A stretch of 64,000 nucleotides of DNA from NCBI RefSeq assembly GCF_009363275.1, contig NZ_CP045324.1:868001-932000 (forward strand), read 5' to 3'. Below, piece after piece: positions 50,069-59,699 of the stretch. The notes beneath the pieces are model-generated. The model was not told the origin of the DNA, did not search any database, and saw nothing but the letters and a program-made list of their open reading frames with translations. A program made the position numbers and the translations under genes. Position 1 is the first letter of the stretch. Every line of letters starts with the position of its first letter. The stretch comes from Marinobacter sp. THAF197a (GTDB taxonomy: Bacteria > Pseudomonadota > Gammaproteobacteria > Pseudomonadales > Oleiphilaceae).

Positions 50069-51049
50069 ATGGGATGGGTCAACACCGTGATCGATGCCGC
50101 CCGCCGTCTGGGGGTTGGCGACACCGTGTTGCTCGAAACTGCGGGCTTGCCAGCACAGGCACTGGCCTGGGAGCGCTGGCCCATCGATTTCATTACCCGG
50201 CTCTGGCACGCCGCCGAGCGCTGTACCCACGATCCGGGTTTTGGTCTGAAAGTGGGCACGGGCGTGCGCCCGGCCAGCATTGATGCCGTCAGTTTTGCCA
50301 TGCAGAGTGCGGCGACGCTGCGCGAAGCCATTACCCTGGTGCAGAAATATCAGCGCCTGATCTCCGACGGTGGGCGTTTTCAGATGTTGCCCGGCAGCCG
50401 GGGTACCTGGATTGTCTACCATCCAAGGCAGGGCCGGCTGGCATTCAGTCCGCACCAGATTGAGGCCGTATTGTCGGCGGTGGTCAGCCTGACAGACTGG
50501 ATAGCGGGATCGGCGGTGCGGCCGGTGCGGGTTCAGTTCAGTCAGGCCCGGTTGGGGCCGGTTCGCGGTTATCGGGAGGTGTTTGGCTGCCCGGTGGATT
50601 TTGAACAGGCATTCAGCGGTCTGCTGGTGAGTCATGAGATGCTGGACAAGCCTCTGCCACAGGCAGACCCGGCCCTGGCTCAGGTACACGAGCAATACAA
50701 TGCCGGGCGCCTGGCAGCCTTGGAAAAGGGAGCGGTGTCGGCAGAGGATCTGCGGCAATGGCTGGTGGCACGTGTCGGGCCAACCTTGCCCCGTCGGGCA
50801 GAGGCAGCGGGAGCGTTGGGTATCAGTGAGCGGACGCTGGCGCGCAGGCTGGAGACTCAGGGTTACACGTTTAACAGCTTGCTGGATGAGGTGCGCCAGG
50901 AACTTGCCCTGGCGGCCGTGCGAGAATCCCGCCAGTCCCTGGCGGATATTGCACTATCCCTCGGCTTCGCCGAACCGAGTACCTTCTACCGGGCCTTCCA
51001 CCGCTGGACGGGGATGCCCCCGGCGCGCTGGCGCCGGGAGTTACCTTAG
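50069..51049 (+). CDS. AraC-family regulator (OruR/ArgR-like)
   Basis: 326 residues from ATG 50069 (MGWVNTVIDAARRLGV); a TTG at 50045 would add eight. An N-terminal arabinose-binding-like domain of about 180 residues is followed by a C-terminal AraC helix-turn-helix pair (LGISERTLARRLETQGYTF and IALSLGFAEPSTFYRAFHRWTG). It faces the three-gene catabolic operon across 114 bases and is its likely activator. It is followed tail-to-tail by the hydrolase. Confidence 0.88.
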   Translation: MGWVNTVIDAARRLGVGDTVLLETAGLPAQALAWERWPIDFITRLWHAAERCTHDPGFGLKVGTGVRPASIDAVSFAMQSAATLREAITLVQKYQRLISDGGRFQMLPGSRGTWIVYHPRQGRLAFSPHQIEAVLSAVVSLTDWIAGSAVRPVRVQFSQARLGPVRGYREVFGCPVDFEQAFSGLLVSHEMLDKPLPQADPALAQVHEQYNAGRLAALEKGAVSAEDLRQWLVARVGPTLPRRAEAAGALGISERTLARRLETQGYTFNSLLDEVRQELALAAVRESRQSLADIALSLGFAEPSTFYRAFHRWTGMPPARWRRELP

Positions 51050-51051
51050 TT

Positions 51052-52989
51052 CTATCTGATTGATGCGAGCCGGTCTTGACCGTCGGAGGTCAGGATCGGC
51101 AGTGCCACTTCGCCGGAAACCTGAACCGTCGAAACCACCAGGTCGCGGGAGAAGGCACCCACAAACGTCGGGTGCTGGCCGTAAATCAACAGTACCAGGC
51201 GGTCACCCTCGCTCAGACGCTCTGCAATGCCCGTAAGCTGAACCTGGTGGTTGCCCAGGCCGCGGATTGGCTGCACCTGCTCGTCAATGAGTTCCGGTGC
51301 ACCAAATCCGTTCTTGATCACGCCAACACCAACAAACAGGATGGCGTCGCAGGTGCCCAGGCTCAGAATCGGATCAGAACTTTCAAGGCAGGCGTTATCC
51401 AGAGTATCCAAGCCAAGACTGACATTGATATCGACGGTGGGGATGCCGGCAATCACGCCATCCTCCGGCATGGTGGTCAGGGGAACGATGTTAGGCAACA
51501 CGCCGGCCGGGCCGATCAGCGCGGAAACCGGTACTGACTCTCCGAGAATGTCGCGGGCAATCGGGAAGGCCTGACCGCCTACGGTCACCTCCGGCGCTGA
51601 TACCGCATCTCCGGGTGACAGGGTGTAGCAGATCTGCTGGCCGGTGGTGATGACATTGTCAGCGTTGCCTTTACCCAGCAGCTTTTCGTTAAACCAGGCC
51701 ACGGTTGCCCGGTTGATCTCGATATCACCACAGCTGGCCAGGGCGTTCAGGCCGGCGGCAGGCAGTTCGGGCACTGCGTCGAAATAGAAATCAAAGCTGG
51801 CCAGGGTTTCCTGAATCAGCCCCACGTTGGGTGCCAGGTAGTGATGGCTGAACGGGTAGGTCAGCAGCCTCACGTCGCCACCGGCATTCTTCATCGCCAG
51901 GTAGTTTTCATAGGCTTCGTTAAACGGGAACAAGCTGTCGCGCATGCCCTGGAACATCAGCACATCCACCGGGTAGGGCGTGCTCTGGGGTGTCTTGATG
52001 ATATAGCGGCCATCGCTGGTGATGGGTAGCCGGCCGGTGATCGGGTCAAGCAGGTATTCCTGACTGTTACCGCTGTCGAACAGCTCAAGCCCGCGCTCGT
52101 TATCCGAGAAGTAGCTGGGGCTGTGGTAGTGGAAGAAGTCCAGAGCGGCCTCGGGGAACCGGTTGCCGACAATGCCATCGATCAGGGTGCTTCGAATAAA
52201 TGGGTCCATAGCGCCCCCGGTGCCGGCATCACCGGCCAGGGACAGGAACGCTGCCCAGTAGTTCTTGGTGACGCCGCCCTGGTTCAGGCTGTAGGTAAGA
52301 TCATGCCAGGTGATCTGGGGCACCATGGCGTCCATGCGCTGGTCCGGGTCTACGTTGTAGAGCAGATACTGGAAACCACCACCGTAACTGCCTCCAACAC
52401 CGCCGAGCAGCAGATTGTTGTCCCGGTATTTCAGGTAATCCAGATGGGTTTCGGCCCAATCGACAATCTGTACCAGGTCTTCGCCTTCATAGTCCGGGTC
52501 CATTACCCGAACCGTTCCGCCGCTTTCTCCATGGCCTCGCTGATCAATACTGATCACAGCAAAGCCCGCGTCTATCAGCGGCTTGATCGGTGCCAGAGGG
52601 TCATCGCCTGCAGTTGTGGTGCGTGAACCACTGAAACCATGGCCCTGCAGTATCAGCGGGTGCTTGGTATCGCAGTCGAACAATGAGGGTTCGAATACCT
52701 CGAACACGATGGCGGCACCGTCCACGCGGGATGGCATTTGTACCCGGTAGCTCCGGCCGCCAGCCAGGTCGGTTCCCTGGTTACACGAGGCAGGCTCGAG
52801 CGCGCTGGTGCTGGCTGGCATGGGGCGGCTGATGGCTCTGGCGGTCGGTTGAGGTTGGTTGGCTTGTGGCGTGCTGGCCTGTACACCGGAGTTGTTGGTT
52901 TCCGGGGCGGCGTCGTTGCCACCGCCGCCACAGGCAGCCAGAAGGGCAGCGCTCAAGCTGGTGATAGCGAACTTGGTTAGATGGTTCAT
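51052..52989 (-). CDS. Secreted lipoprotein alpha/beta hydrolase
   Basis: 645 residues. Signal peptide with lipobox SAALLAAC (Cys 20) and a low-complexity Asn/Gln/Pro linker. The hydrolase core has nucleophile Ser in GGVGGSYGGG and an S15/CocE-like surrounding (DLVQIVDWAETHLDYLKYRDNNLLL). A C-terminal beta-rich domain (about 440-645) looks like the jelly-roll of the CocE/NonD and X-prolyl families. It is probably surface-exposed or periplasmic. The substrate, peptide or ester, is open. Confidence 0.75.
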   Translation of the reverse strand: MNHLTKFAITSLSAALLAACGGGGNDAAPETNNSGVQASTPQANQPQPTARAISRPMPASTSALEPASCNQGTDLAGGRSYRVQMPSRVDGAAIVFEVFEPSLFDCDTKHPLILQGHGFSGSRTTTAGDDPLAPIKPLIDAGFAVISIDQRGHGESGGTVRVMDPDYEGEDLVQIVDWAETHLDYLKYRDNNLLLGGVGGSYGGGFQYLLYNVDPDQRMDAMVPQITWHDLTYSLNQGGVTKNYWAAFLSLAGDAGTGGAMDPFIRSTLIDGIVGNRFPEAALDFFHYHSPSYFSDNERGLELFDSGNSQEYLLDPITGRLPITSDGRYIIKTPQSTPYPVDVLMFQGMRDSLFPFNEAYENYLAMKNAGGDVRLLTYPFSHHYLAPNVGLIQETLASFDFYFDAVPELPAAGLNALASCGDIEINRATVAWFNEKLLGKGNADNVITTGQQICYTLSPGDAVSAPEVTVGGQAFPIARDILGESVPVSALIGPAGVLPNIVPLTTMPEDGVIAGIPTVDINVSLGLDTLDNACLESSDPILSLGTCDAILFVGVGVIKNGFGAPELIDEQVQPIRGLGNHQVQLTGIAERLSEGDRLVLLIYGQHPTFVGAFSRDLVVSTVQVSGEVALPILTSDGQDRLASIR

Positions 52990-53089
52990 CGGTTTGCCTT
53001 ATTGTGAGTTGTTGTAACGACAGGTGTCGGAATGTGACAGAGTTCACGATAAGGCGGAAAGAGGGGCGGCACGATGGCCAGTCTGCCGG

Positions 53090-53121
53090 CCAAAAATGGC
53101 GAGAGGGCCAAAAGGCCCTCT
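53090..53121 (-). terminator. Terminator after the PhoH-family gene
   Basis: Perfect 8-bp stem AGAGGGCC-AAAA-GGCCCTCT (53102-53121), read on the minus strand, followed by ATTTTTG. It lies 46 bases past the stop of the PhoH-family gene. Confidence 0.7.
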
Positions 53122-53166
53122 GCGACAAGTGTCAGAATTGGCCGGCAGGCGGAGCCGGCGATGGCG

Positions 53167-54552
53167 TTAGAGGTTGGCTTCGGCGAACTCCGCCAGCACC
53201 GACCTCGGTACACCCTGCAGGTGAATGTGGCCTCCGTGGCGGAAGCCCTTGAAGCGCTCGGTCATGTAGGTCAGGCCGGAGCTTAGCGGGCTGAGGTAAG
53301 GCGTATCGATCTGCGCCAGGTTGCCCAGGCAAATCACCTTGGAGCCGTTACCGGCACGGGTGATGATGGTTTTGATCTGGTGCGGGGTCAGGTTCTGGGA
53401 CTCGTCAATAATGATCAGGCTGTGCTGGAAGCTGCGGCCGCGGATGTAGTTCATGGATTTGAAGTGCAGCGGCACTTTGCTGAGGATGTAGTCGACGCTG
53501 GCGGTCATGTTCTCATCGTCTTCGTGCAGGGCTTCCAGGTTGTCCACGATGGCGCCCAGCCAGGGCTCCATTTTCTCCGCCTCGGTGCCAGGCAGAAAGC
53601 CGATGTCTTCGTCCAGCCCCTGGGTAGACCGGGTGGCGATGATCCGCTTGTAAAGCTTGCTGGCCACGGTCATTTCAATGCAGGCGGCCAGCGCCAGGAT
53701 GGTTTTACCAGAGCCGGCGGAGCCGGTCAGGTTAACCAGGTGGATGTCCGGGTCCAGAAGCAGGTGCAGGGCCATGGCCTGGTAGATATCCCGTGGCACC
53801 AGCCCCCAGACTTCCTCGTTCATCAGGTCGTGCTGGTGCAGGTCTTTGATCACCAGCTGGTCGTCGGAGATGTCCACCACCTGGCCGACAAAACCGTGTT
53901 CATCAATCACGAACTCGTTGATGTTCAGTCTGGCCAGTTCGCCCTCCCGTTTGAGCAGGTGTTCGGTGACCCCTTCACGCTGTACCGTTTCTACCTTGGC
54001 GATGTTATCCCAGAAGGAGTTCTGGAACTCCTTGTAGCCTTTCGGTAAAAGATCGATGTCGTCCAGCAACTGGTCGTTGTGGTAATCCTGGGCTTCCACA
54101 CCAAAGCCCCGGGCTTTCAGGCGCATGTTGATGTCTTTGCTGACCAGGATGATGTCGCGGGATTTGTGCCGGGCCTGCAGGGCGGCCAGGGTATTGATGA
54201 TCTTGTTGTCGTTCAGGTGTTCCGGCAGGGAATGATTGCCGATGCCCTCGGTACTCATGATGATCGACAGGGTGCCCAAAGGCTCCGCCTTTTTGCCGCG
54301 AACAATCGGCACACCTTTTTCAATCACTTTCGGGCTGGCATCGCCCAACAATTTGTCGATGTTGCGAATGGCCTGGCGGCAATCGGCGGCGACGGTCTGT
54401 TTGCCGGACTTGAGGCTGTCGAGTTCTTCGAGAACCGTCATCGGAATGATGACGTCGTGTTCTTCAAAATTCAGGAGGGCGTTCGGGTCGTGAATCAGGA
54501 CGTTGGTGTCGAGGACGTACATTTTTCGGCGAGCTTGCGGTGCTCTTGGCAT
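53167..54552 (-). CDS. PhoH-family protein with PIN domain (YlaK type)
   Basis: 461 residues. The N-terminal PIN nuclease domain (about 10-140, starting YVLDTNVLIHDP with the conserved acids) is joined to a C-terminal PhoH ATPase with Walker A GSAGSGKT and Walker B ESQN. This fusion is the PhoH2-like class, thought to be an RNA helicase/nuclease. An ATG at 54522 is a possible start ten residues in. Confidence 0.9.
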   Translation of the reverse strand: MPRAPQARRKMYVLDTNVLIHDPNALLNFEEHDVIIPMTVLEELDSLKSGKQTVAADCRQAIRNIDKLLGDASPKVIEKGVPIVRGKKAEPLGTLSIIMSTEGIGNHSLPEHLNDNKIINTLAALQARHKSRDIILVSKDINMRLKARGFGVEAQDYHNDQLLDDIDLLPKGYKEFQNSFWDNIAKVETVQREGVTEHLLKREGELARLNINEFVIDEHGFVGQVVDISDDQLVIKDLHQHDLMNEEVWGLVPRDIYQAMALHLLLDPDIHLVNLTGSAGSGKTILALAACIEMTVASKLYKRIIATRSTQGLDEDIGFLPGTEAEKMEPWLGAIVDNLEALHEDDENMTASVDYILSKVPLHFKSMNYIRGRSFQHSLIIIDESQNLTPHQIKTIITRAGNGSKVICLGNLAQIDTPYLSPLSSGLTYMTERFKGFRHGGHIHLQGVPRSVLAEFAEANL

Positions 54553-54576
54553 AGGTAGGGCTACCTCTCTGGTGGC

Positions 54577-55068
54577 TCAGTCGTTCTCGGCGCAGCGTTG
54601 CGTCAGTTCCTTCTGGGAAATCAGCTTCAGCATATCGTAAGTGGTTATGATACCGGTAATTTTTGAGTCCCTGGTGACAAAAATACGGTGCAGGTGTTCG
54701 CGCATCATGATATTGGCAATGTCTCGCACCGGGGTATCTTCGTCAACCGAAAGTACGATGGGGGTCATGATATCTCGCACTTCAACTGGCACCTTGCCCA
54801 TTTCCTCGAAGATGACCATGCGTAGTCGACGGGCTTCTTCCTGCTCTTCCGGGGTCAGGCTGGGCTGGCCCTCGGAGCGAGTCGCATTCCAACGGAATTC
54901 GGTGATGTCCTTGAGCGTCGCGATGCCGATAATATCGCCGTTGTCGTCTGTTACCGGGCTACCGGTGATTTCGTTGTCCGTCAGAAAACGCGCCAGCCGG
55001 TCCATGGTCCAGTGGTGCGGTACGGCTTTAACGGTCGGGGTCATGATTTCATGGGCGAGAACGCTCAT
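54577..55068 (-). CDS. CBS-domain protein
   Basis: 163 residues made of two CBS repeats: one (about 5-60, ITGSPVTDDNGDIIGIATL) and another (about 95-155, HRIFVTRDSKITGIITTYDMLKLI). An acidic/basic helical insert lies between. CBS pairs bind adenosine nucleotides and sense energy state. The partner is not visible; it lies 24 bases upstream of the PhoH-family gene on the same strand. Confidence 0.85.
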   Translation of the reverse strand: MSVLAHEIMTPTVKAVPHHWTMDRLARFLTDNEITGSPVTDDNGDIIGIATLKDITEFRWNATRSEGQPSLTPEEQEEARRLRMVIFEEMGKVPVEVRDIMTPIVLSVDEDTPVRDIANIMMREHLHRIFVTRDSKITGIITTYDMLKLISQKELTQRCAEND

Positions 55069-55172
55069 TGGTGGGCTTCTTCCATTTGCAGTCCTTTTGA
55101 TGAAGCTTAGCCGTTCCTTGGCTGTCCGTCACCCCTGTCTCTGTGTCTTGATCAACCCTTGGTCTCGGTTGG

Positions 55173-55904
55173 TCAGCGGTCAGTGGGGACGACCGCCTGA
55201 AGATTGCCGTTTTCGCCCCATTCAAGTTGGTAGCCCTGATACTTGTCTTCTTTGGCCACGGCCTCCAGCGCTTGCAGGGATTTCACTGGAATGTCGACCA
55301 GCAGATTATTCACCAGCCAACCGGGGAGAGCTCCGTTGGGTTCCGTGTGCTGAACCCAGACCATGCGGGTTTTGTCGCCGTTCGGGGTGAAACGGTAAAG
55401 GGTGTCTGAGCGATCAACCCGAACCCGGCTGTTGAATTCCGCCCGCATACCCGGCACGGCATTCAGGTCCATCACCACTTCACCGGTGTCGGCGTTGCCC
55501 CGGGTGCGTATGCGCAACACGTAATCCCGGTCGGTCACCGGCCAGGGCATATCGTTGACGGAGTAAGCGTAGCGATCGTGGAAGTCGCCCTGGCCAAAGG
55601 CGTAGGATTCGGTGCAGTTATGGACCCATTCCTTGCAGGATTCGGGATTGATCATCACTGCCATCAGGGTTTCCAGGGGAACGTCCAGATCGGCCACGGC
55701 CTTGAAGGCCTGAAACCCGGAATTGCTCTGGTCCATGGTGTAAATACGAATGTTGTCGACTTCCTTGCGCAGGGTCCACTCCCGGGCATCCTCCGGCGGG
55801 AGAGGCGGGTGTTCACTGGCCAGGCTCGGCAGGGTTAGAAACATGAGTGTACTCAGTACGCCCGCCACCATGCCTTTGAAGCCATGGGCTCTGGTTATTG
55901 TCAT
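55173..55904 (-). CDS. START-domain periplasmic protein
   Basis: 243 residues. Signal peptide about 1-29 (ends SLASE region). A START-like lipid-binding fold follows: MINPESCKEWVHNCTESYAF, DMPWPVTDRDYVLRI and LPGWLVNNLLVDIPVKSLQAL. Bacterial START proteins bind hydrophobic molecules; the ligand is unknown. Confidence 0.82.
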   Translation of the reverse strand: MTITRAHGFKGMVAGVLSTLMFLTLPSLASEHPPLPPEDAREWTLRKEVDNIRIYTMDQSNSGFQAFKAVADLDVPLETLMAVMINPESCKEWVHNCTESYAFGQGDFHDRYAYSVNDMPWPVTDRDYVLRIRTRGNADTGEVVMDLNAVPGMRAEFNSRVRVDRSDTLYRFTPNGDKTRMVWVQHTEPNGALPGWLVNNLLVDIPVKSLQALEAVAKEDKYQGYQLEWGENGNLQAVVPTDR

Positions 55905-56041
55905 AAGCTACACTTCCGTGATGAAGGTGTGCTGAGTCTACCATGGAGCCGGTTTCTGCTTTTCGGCAGGAATAAGGGATTGTGAACCAGGTAGCGTACT
56001 GTTGCGCTACAACTTATGAATGGCCTGATCTGACGGTATTT

Positions 56042-57049
56042 ATGAACAAAAAGAACCTGATTGATGCCAAGGGCAGAATTGCACCAGGGGTGCTGGAACA
56101 ACCGGTCGAGACCATTAACTACATGGATTTTGACCTGCGGACGGTCATGGACCGGCCGCGGTCCCGATTGGCTCGCCGTTGGCGGTTCAACCAGTTTCAG
56201 TTTGTCAGCGCCATGGCGCCGGGCTGGGTGTTCGGCATGGCGATTGTGGACCTGAAACTGGTGGGCAACGGATTTTTCTATCTGTTTGATTTTGAAAGCG
56301 GTCAAATGTTTGAGCAGTCGTTCATGCAGCCGCTGGCCCGGCACACCGATATTGAACCCTATCCTGAACATGGTCATGCCCGGTTCCGCAAAGGTGACGT
56401 GTCGCTGGCCATCGAGCCGGCCACCGGAGGCCGCAACATCCGGGTGACCGCGCCGGGTAATATCCGGGTGGACCTGGAGTTGCAAGACACCGATCAACCC
56501 CTGCGGCTGGTCTGCCCGGCAGGCTACAATGGCTGGGTGTTTACCCGCAAATCGGCCGGCGTACCGGTTGAGGGAGAGGTGCGTTGGGGCCAGCAGGTAT
56601 GGCGCTGTGATGAGCAAACCCGCGGCTCTATTGATTGGAGTTGTGGCTTCATGCGCCGGGAAACTGCCTGGAATTGGGCCTGTCTGGCCGGGGTAACCGA
56701 GCAGGGGGTGTCTGTGGGGCTTAATCTGGCGGCCGGTGTGAATGAAACCGGGATGACCGAGAACGCCCTGTGGCTGGATGGCCGGTGTGTGAAGCTGGGC
56801 GCCGCCCGCTTCGAATTTGACCGATATCGGCCGGGTGCCGATTGGCGGGTTACCACCGAGGATGGCCTGGTGGACCTGAGTTTTGTGCCTGCAGGCACGC
56901 GCAAGGAACGGCTGAACGCTGGCGTGCTTGCCTCCAATTTCCGGCAGTTTGTGGGCACCTTCCGGGGAACGGTCAGAGATGAGGCGGGCCAGTCAGTCCC
57001 CGTAGACGGGCTGCGGGGACTGATGGAAGACCACTATGCCCGCTGGTAA
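56042..57049 (+). CDS. DUF2804-family protein
   Basis: 335 residues from ATG 56042 (MNKKNLIDAKGRIAPG); a GTG at 55982 would add 20 residues of poor quality. The N-terminal LIDAKGR...GVLEQPV start and the WGQQVWRCDEQTRGSIDWSCGFMRRETAWNW middle match DUF2804, a beta-rich family of unknown function often linked to lipid metabolism. It diverges from the START gene across 137 bases. Confidence 0.75.
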   Translation: MNKKNLIDAKGRIAPGVLEQPVETINYMDFDLRTVMDRPRSRLARRWRFNQFQFVSAMAPGWVFGMAIVDLKLVGNGFFYLFDFESGQMFEQSFMQPLARHTDIEPYPEHGHARFRKGDVSLAIEPATGGRNIRVTAPGNIRVDLELQDTDQPLRLVCPAGYNGWVFTRKSAGVPVEGEVRWGQQVWRCDEQTRGSIDWSCGFMRRETAWNWACLAGVTEQGVSVGLNLAAGVNETGMTENALWLDGRCVKLGAARFEFDRYRPGADWRVTTEDGLVDLSFVPAGTRKERLNAGVLASNFRQFVGTFRGTVRDEAGQSVPVDGLRGLMEDHYARW

Positions 57050-57063
57050 GGCGGGCGCAGCGA

Positions 57064-57315
57064 TTACTTTTCCGGCAGGGTGACGTTCAGTTCCAGTACC
57101 GAGCAACTTTCGTTACGGTCCACGTCCACCTGAACCATATCGTCACTGATCTGGACATATTTGCGAATTACGTCCAACAGCTCCTTCTGGAGCTGTGGCA
57201 GGTAATCCGGCATGTCACGCTGGCCCCGTTCGTGGGCCACAATAATCTGCAACCGTTCTTTTGCCACGCTCGCCGTGTTGGTCTTCTTGCTCTTGAAATA
57301 ATCCAGAAAACTCAT
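57064..57315 (-). CDS. minE: Cell division topological specificity factor MinE
   Basis: 83 residues. The MinD-binding segment (about 10-35: NTASVAKERLQIIVAHERGQ) and the dimer domain ending NESCSVLELNVTLPEK match MinE. It stimulates MinD ATPase and drives pole-to-pole oscillation. It starts 3 bases after minD. Confidence 0.95.
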   Translation of the reverse strand: MSFLDYFKSKKTNTASVAKERLQIIVAHERGQRDMPDYLPQLQKELLDVIRKYVQISDDMVQVDVDRNESCSVLELNVTLPEK

Positions 57316-57318
57316 CCC

Positions 57319-58131
57319 TTAGCCCCCTTTGAACATCCGTGAGAAGAAACCTTTTTTCTGGGAGGTCATGAAGCGATGTTCGCGCTCCTCTCCCAGAAGC
57401 CGGGCAACGGCGTCGTCATAGGCCTGGCCGGCATCGCTCTGGTCTTCCAGAATCACTGGCAGGCCCTGGTTGGAGGCGTTCAGTACCACCTGGCTCTCCG
57501 GGATCACGCCCAACAGTGGTATCGCCAGGATTTCTTCGACATCGGTCACCGACAGCATCTCGCCGCGCTCTACCCGGTCAGGGTTGTAGCGGGTCAGCAG
57601 CAGGTGTTCCTTGACCGGGTCCTGTCCCATCTCGGCGCGCCGCGACTTGCTCTGGAGGATGCCCAGGATTCGGTCGGAATCCCGTACAGAAGAGACTTCC
57701 GGGTTGGTGACTACAATGGCCTCATCGGCATAGTACAGAGCCATCAGAGCGCCGTGTTCGATCCCGGCCGGCGAGTCACACACGATGTAGTCGAAGGTTT
57801 CCGACAGCTCGTTGATGACCTTTTCCACACCGTCTTTGGTCAGTGCTTCTTTCTCACGGGTCTGGGAGGCGGGCAGAATAAACAGCGTGTCTACCCGCTT
57901 GTCTTTGATCAGCGCCTGGTTGAGTGTGGCTTCGCCCTGGATCACGTTGACGAAGTCATAGACCACGCGGCGCTCACAATTCATGATCAGATCGAGGTTG
58001 CGCAGGCCCACATCGAAGTCGATTACGACGGTCTTGTGGCCGCGCTTGGCAAGGCCGGTACTGATTGAGGCGCTGGTGGTGGTTTTGCCAACGCCGCCCT
58101 TTCCTGAGGTAACGACAATGATTCTAGCCAA
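57319..58131 (-). CDS. minD: Septum-site determining ATPase MinD
   Basis: 270 residues. Deviant Walker A GKGGVGKTT near the start, CDSPAGIEHGAL and a C-terminal amphipathic helix (GFFSRMFKGG) for membrane binding. It recruits MinC to the membrane. Confidence 0.97.
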   Translation of the reverse strand: MARIIVVTSGKGGVGKTTTSASISTGLAKRGHKTVVIDFDVGLRNLDLIMNCERRVVYDFVNVIQGEATLNQALIKDKRVDTLFILPASQTREKEALTKDGVEKVINELSETFDYIVCDSPAGIEHGALMALYYADEAIVVTNPEVSSVRDSDRILGILQSKSRRAEMGQDPVKEHLLLTRYNPDRVERGEMLSVTDVEEILAIPLLGVIPESQVVLNASNQGLPVILEDQSDAGQAYDDAVARLLGEEREHRFMTSQKKGFFSRMFKGG

Positions 58132-58195
58132 GGTTCAGTTCCTGTTTCGCAGTGGATTCGTCATGTCTTCAACGTTGTTATTGGCTGTCACAACA

Positions 58196-58960
58196 TCAGG
58201 CCTTGTCTAGTGGCGTCACCACCAGCAGGTCGTCCCTGAGCTGGATCTGCACAGCGCTTTTCCAGCCATTGTCCTGAAGATCTTCGGAGATTTTATAGTG
58301 TCCGGCGATGGACACAAGCTCTGCTTCAAGTGACTGGCAGAATACCCGGGCGGTTTCAGCCCCATGGATGCCTGCCAACGCCCGCCCCCTGAGTGGTCCG
58401 TACACGTGGATATTGCCTGCGGCGAGCACTTCGGCACCGGCCTGAACCGGGGCCAGGATGATCAGGTCCCCTTCCGGCGCATAGACCTGCTGGCCCGAGC
58501 GAACGGTTTGGCTGACGATCTTGGCCGCAGCCGGTTCGCTGGTGGGAACGTCAGCGGGGCTGGAGGTCTCGGCTTCCGGACTGGAGGCCTCATCAGGCTT
58601 TGTCCGGGCCGGTGCCTGGTCGCGCGGGCTGCTGCCGGGAAACAGCGCCAGTGAGGCCCCACGCGCCAGGCGGCGCTGGTCGTCGTTGCCGGCACGAACG
58701 CCAATCACATGGATGTTATGGCGGCGGCAGGTACCGATCATCTTGAAGAAGTCCAGCTCACTGTCCAGCCCCTCGTATTTCTCCAGGCTGATCACCAGGG
58801 GGATATCTTTGAAAAATCCCGGAGCCTGGCTGATCTTGTCCCGGAGATTGGCTTCGAACTCGTCGTTGTCGAAGTAATAAAGTTCCAGGGCTGTCAGCGA
58901 AACAGAGGCACTTTTCAGCTGGAAACTCTGTTTTAGCCCGGAGGCGGCGGTATCGCTCAT
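58196..58960 (-). CDS. minC: Septum-site determining protein MinC
   Basis: 254 residues. N-terminal FtsZ-inhibiting domain (1-105), a Pro/Ala/Glu linker (about 110-150) longer than in E. coli, and the C-terminal beta-helix (GDLIILAPVQAGAEVLAAGNIHVYGPLRGRALAG). It lies 64 bases before minD. Confidence 0.95.
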   Translation of the reverse strand: MSDTAASGLKQSFQLKSASVSLTALELYYFDNDEFEANLRDKISQAPGFFKDIPLVISLEKYEGLDSELDFFKMIGTCRRHNIHVIGVRAGNDDQRRLARGASLALFPGSSPRDQAPARTKPDEASSPEAETSSPADVPTSEPAAAKIVSQTVRSGQQVYAPEGDLIILAPVQAGAEVLAAGNIHVYGPLRGRALAGIHGAETARVFCQSLEAELVSIAGHYKISEDLQDNGWKSAVQIQLRDDLLVVTPLDKA

Positions 58961-58983
58961 GAATCAGTGTCTTCCCTGGTGGC

Positions 58984-59346
58984 TTACTGGTTGGGTTCGT
59001 TGCGGGCTCGCAGTGGCTGCTGATCAAACCGGATGCCAGACCAGCCCGTGCTGATGAACTGGCGGATGTTGCCATGGCTGTCGCCTGCTGGGTCGCCCAG
59101 GACCTGCTGATAGTGTTGGGCAAACAGGTTCAGGGTATCCGCCTCGCTCAGGTTGCAGTACTGGCCCAGTGCGAACACCCGGCAGGAACCGGCGTTTTCA
59201 CCGGCATCGTTTCGCACCGGGCCATTGTTGAAGCCCGTGGGCTGAAACTCGAAATGCTGGTCGATCAGCGCCAGGGTGTCATCAAAATTGGCGTGACCTG
59301 CGTCGAGGGAAGCCAGGTGGATGCGCACCGCCTCATTGATGTTCAT
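58984..59346 (-). CDS. HopJ-domain protein
   Basis: 120 residues. FDDTLALIDQHFEFQPTGFNNG and LSEADTLNLFAQHYQQVLGDPAGDSHGNIRQF are the HopJ type III effector domain. Despite the name, the family is widespread in free-living marine bacteria with no secretion system and its role is unknown. It starts within the DUF1244 stop (shared base) and precedes minC by 23 bases. Confidence 0.82.
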   Translation of the reverse strand: MNINEAVRIHLASLDAGHANFDDTLALIDQHFEFQPTGFNNGPVRNDAGENAGSCRVFALGQYCNLSEADTLNLFAQHYQQVLGDPAGDSHGNIRQFISTGWSGIRFDQQPLRARNEPNQ

Positions 59347-59624
59347 TATTTATGATCCTGCTTGGGACCAACCTGATATTTTTCTTTCCACTGTTCATAA
59401 GGCATGCCGTAGATTTCTTCCCGGGCGTCCGGATCGGATAGCTCAAAGCCTCTTTCCTGTGCTTCTGCCCGGTACCATTTGGACAGGCAGTTGCGGCAGA
59501 AGCCCGACAGGTTCATCAGGTCAATGTTCTGCACGTCGGTATTCTGGCGTAAATGCTCCACCAGGCGCCTGAAAGCAGCGGCTTCGATCTCAGTGCGGTC
59601 AGACTCGGGTATGGGGTTTGTCAT
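59346..59624 (-). CDS. DUF1244-family protein
   Basis: 92 residues. LRQNTDVQNIDLMNLSGFCRNCLSKWYR with its CRNC pair, followed by YGMPYEQWKEKYQ, is the DUF1244 signature. The stop TAA shares its last base with the HopJ ATG, so the two are translationally coupled. Confidence 0.85.
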   Translation of the reverse strand: MTNPIPESDRTEIEAAAFRRLVEHLRQNTDVQNIDLMNLSGFCRNCLSKWYRAEAQERGFELSDPDAREEIYGMPYEQWKEKYQVGPKQDHK

Positions 59625-59699
59625 GGGGCCTCGCAGATGGCGTTCCGGTTTGATGTTCGGGTTCCTGACATTCTCTGCATGTTAGCTTAAGATACAAGG

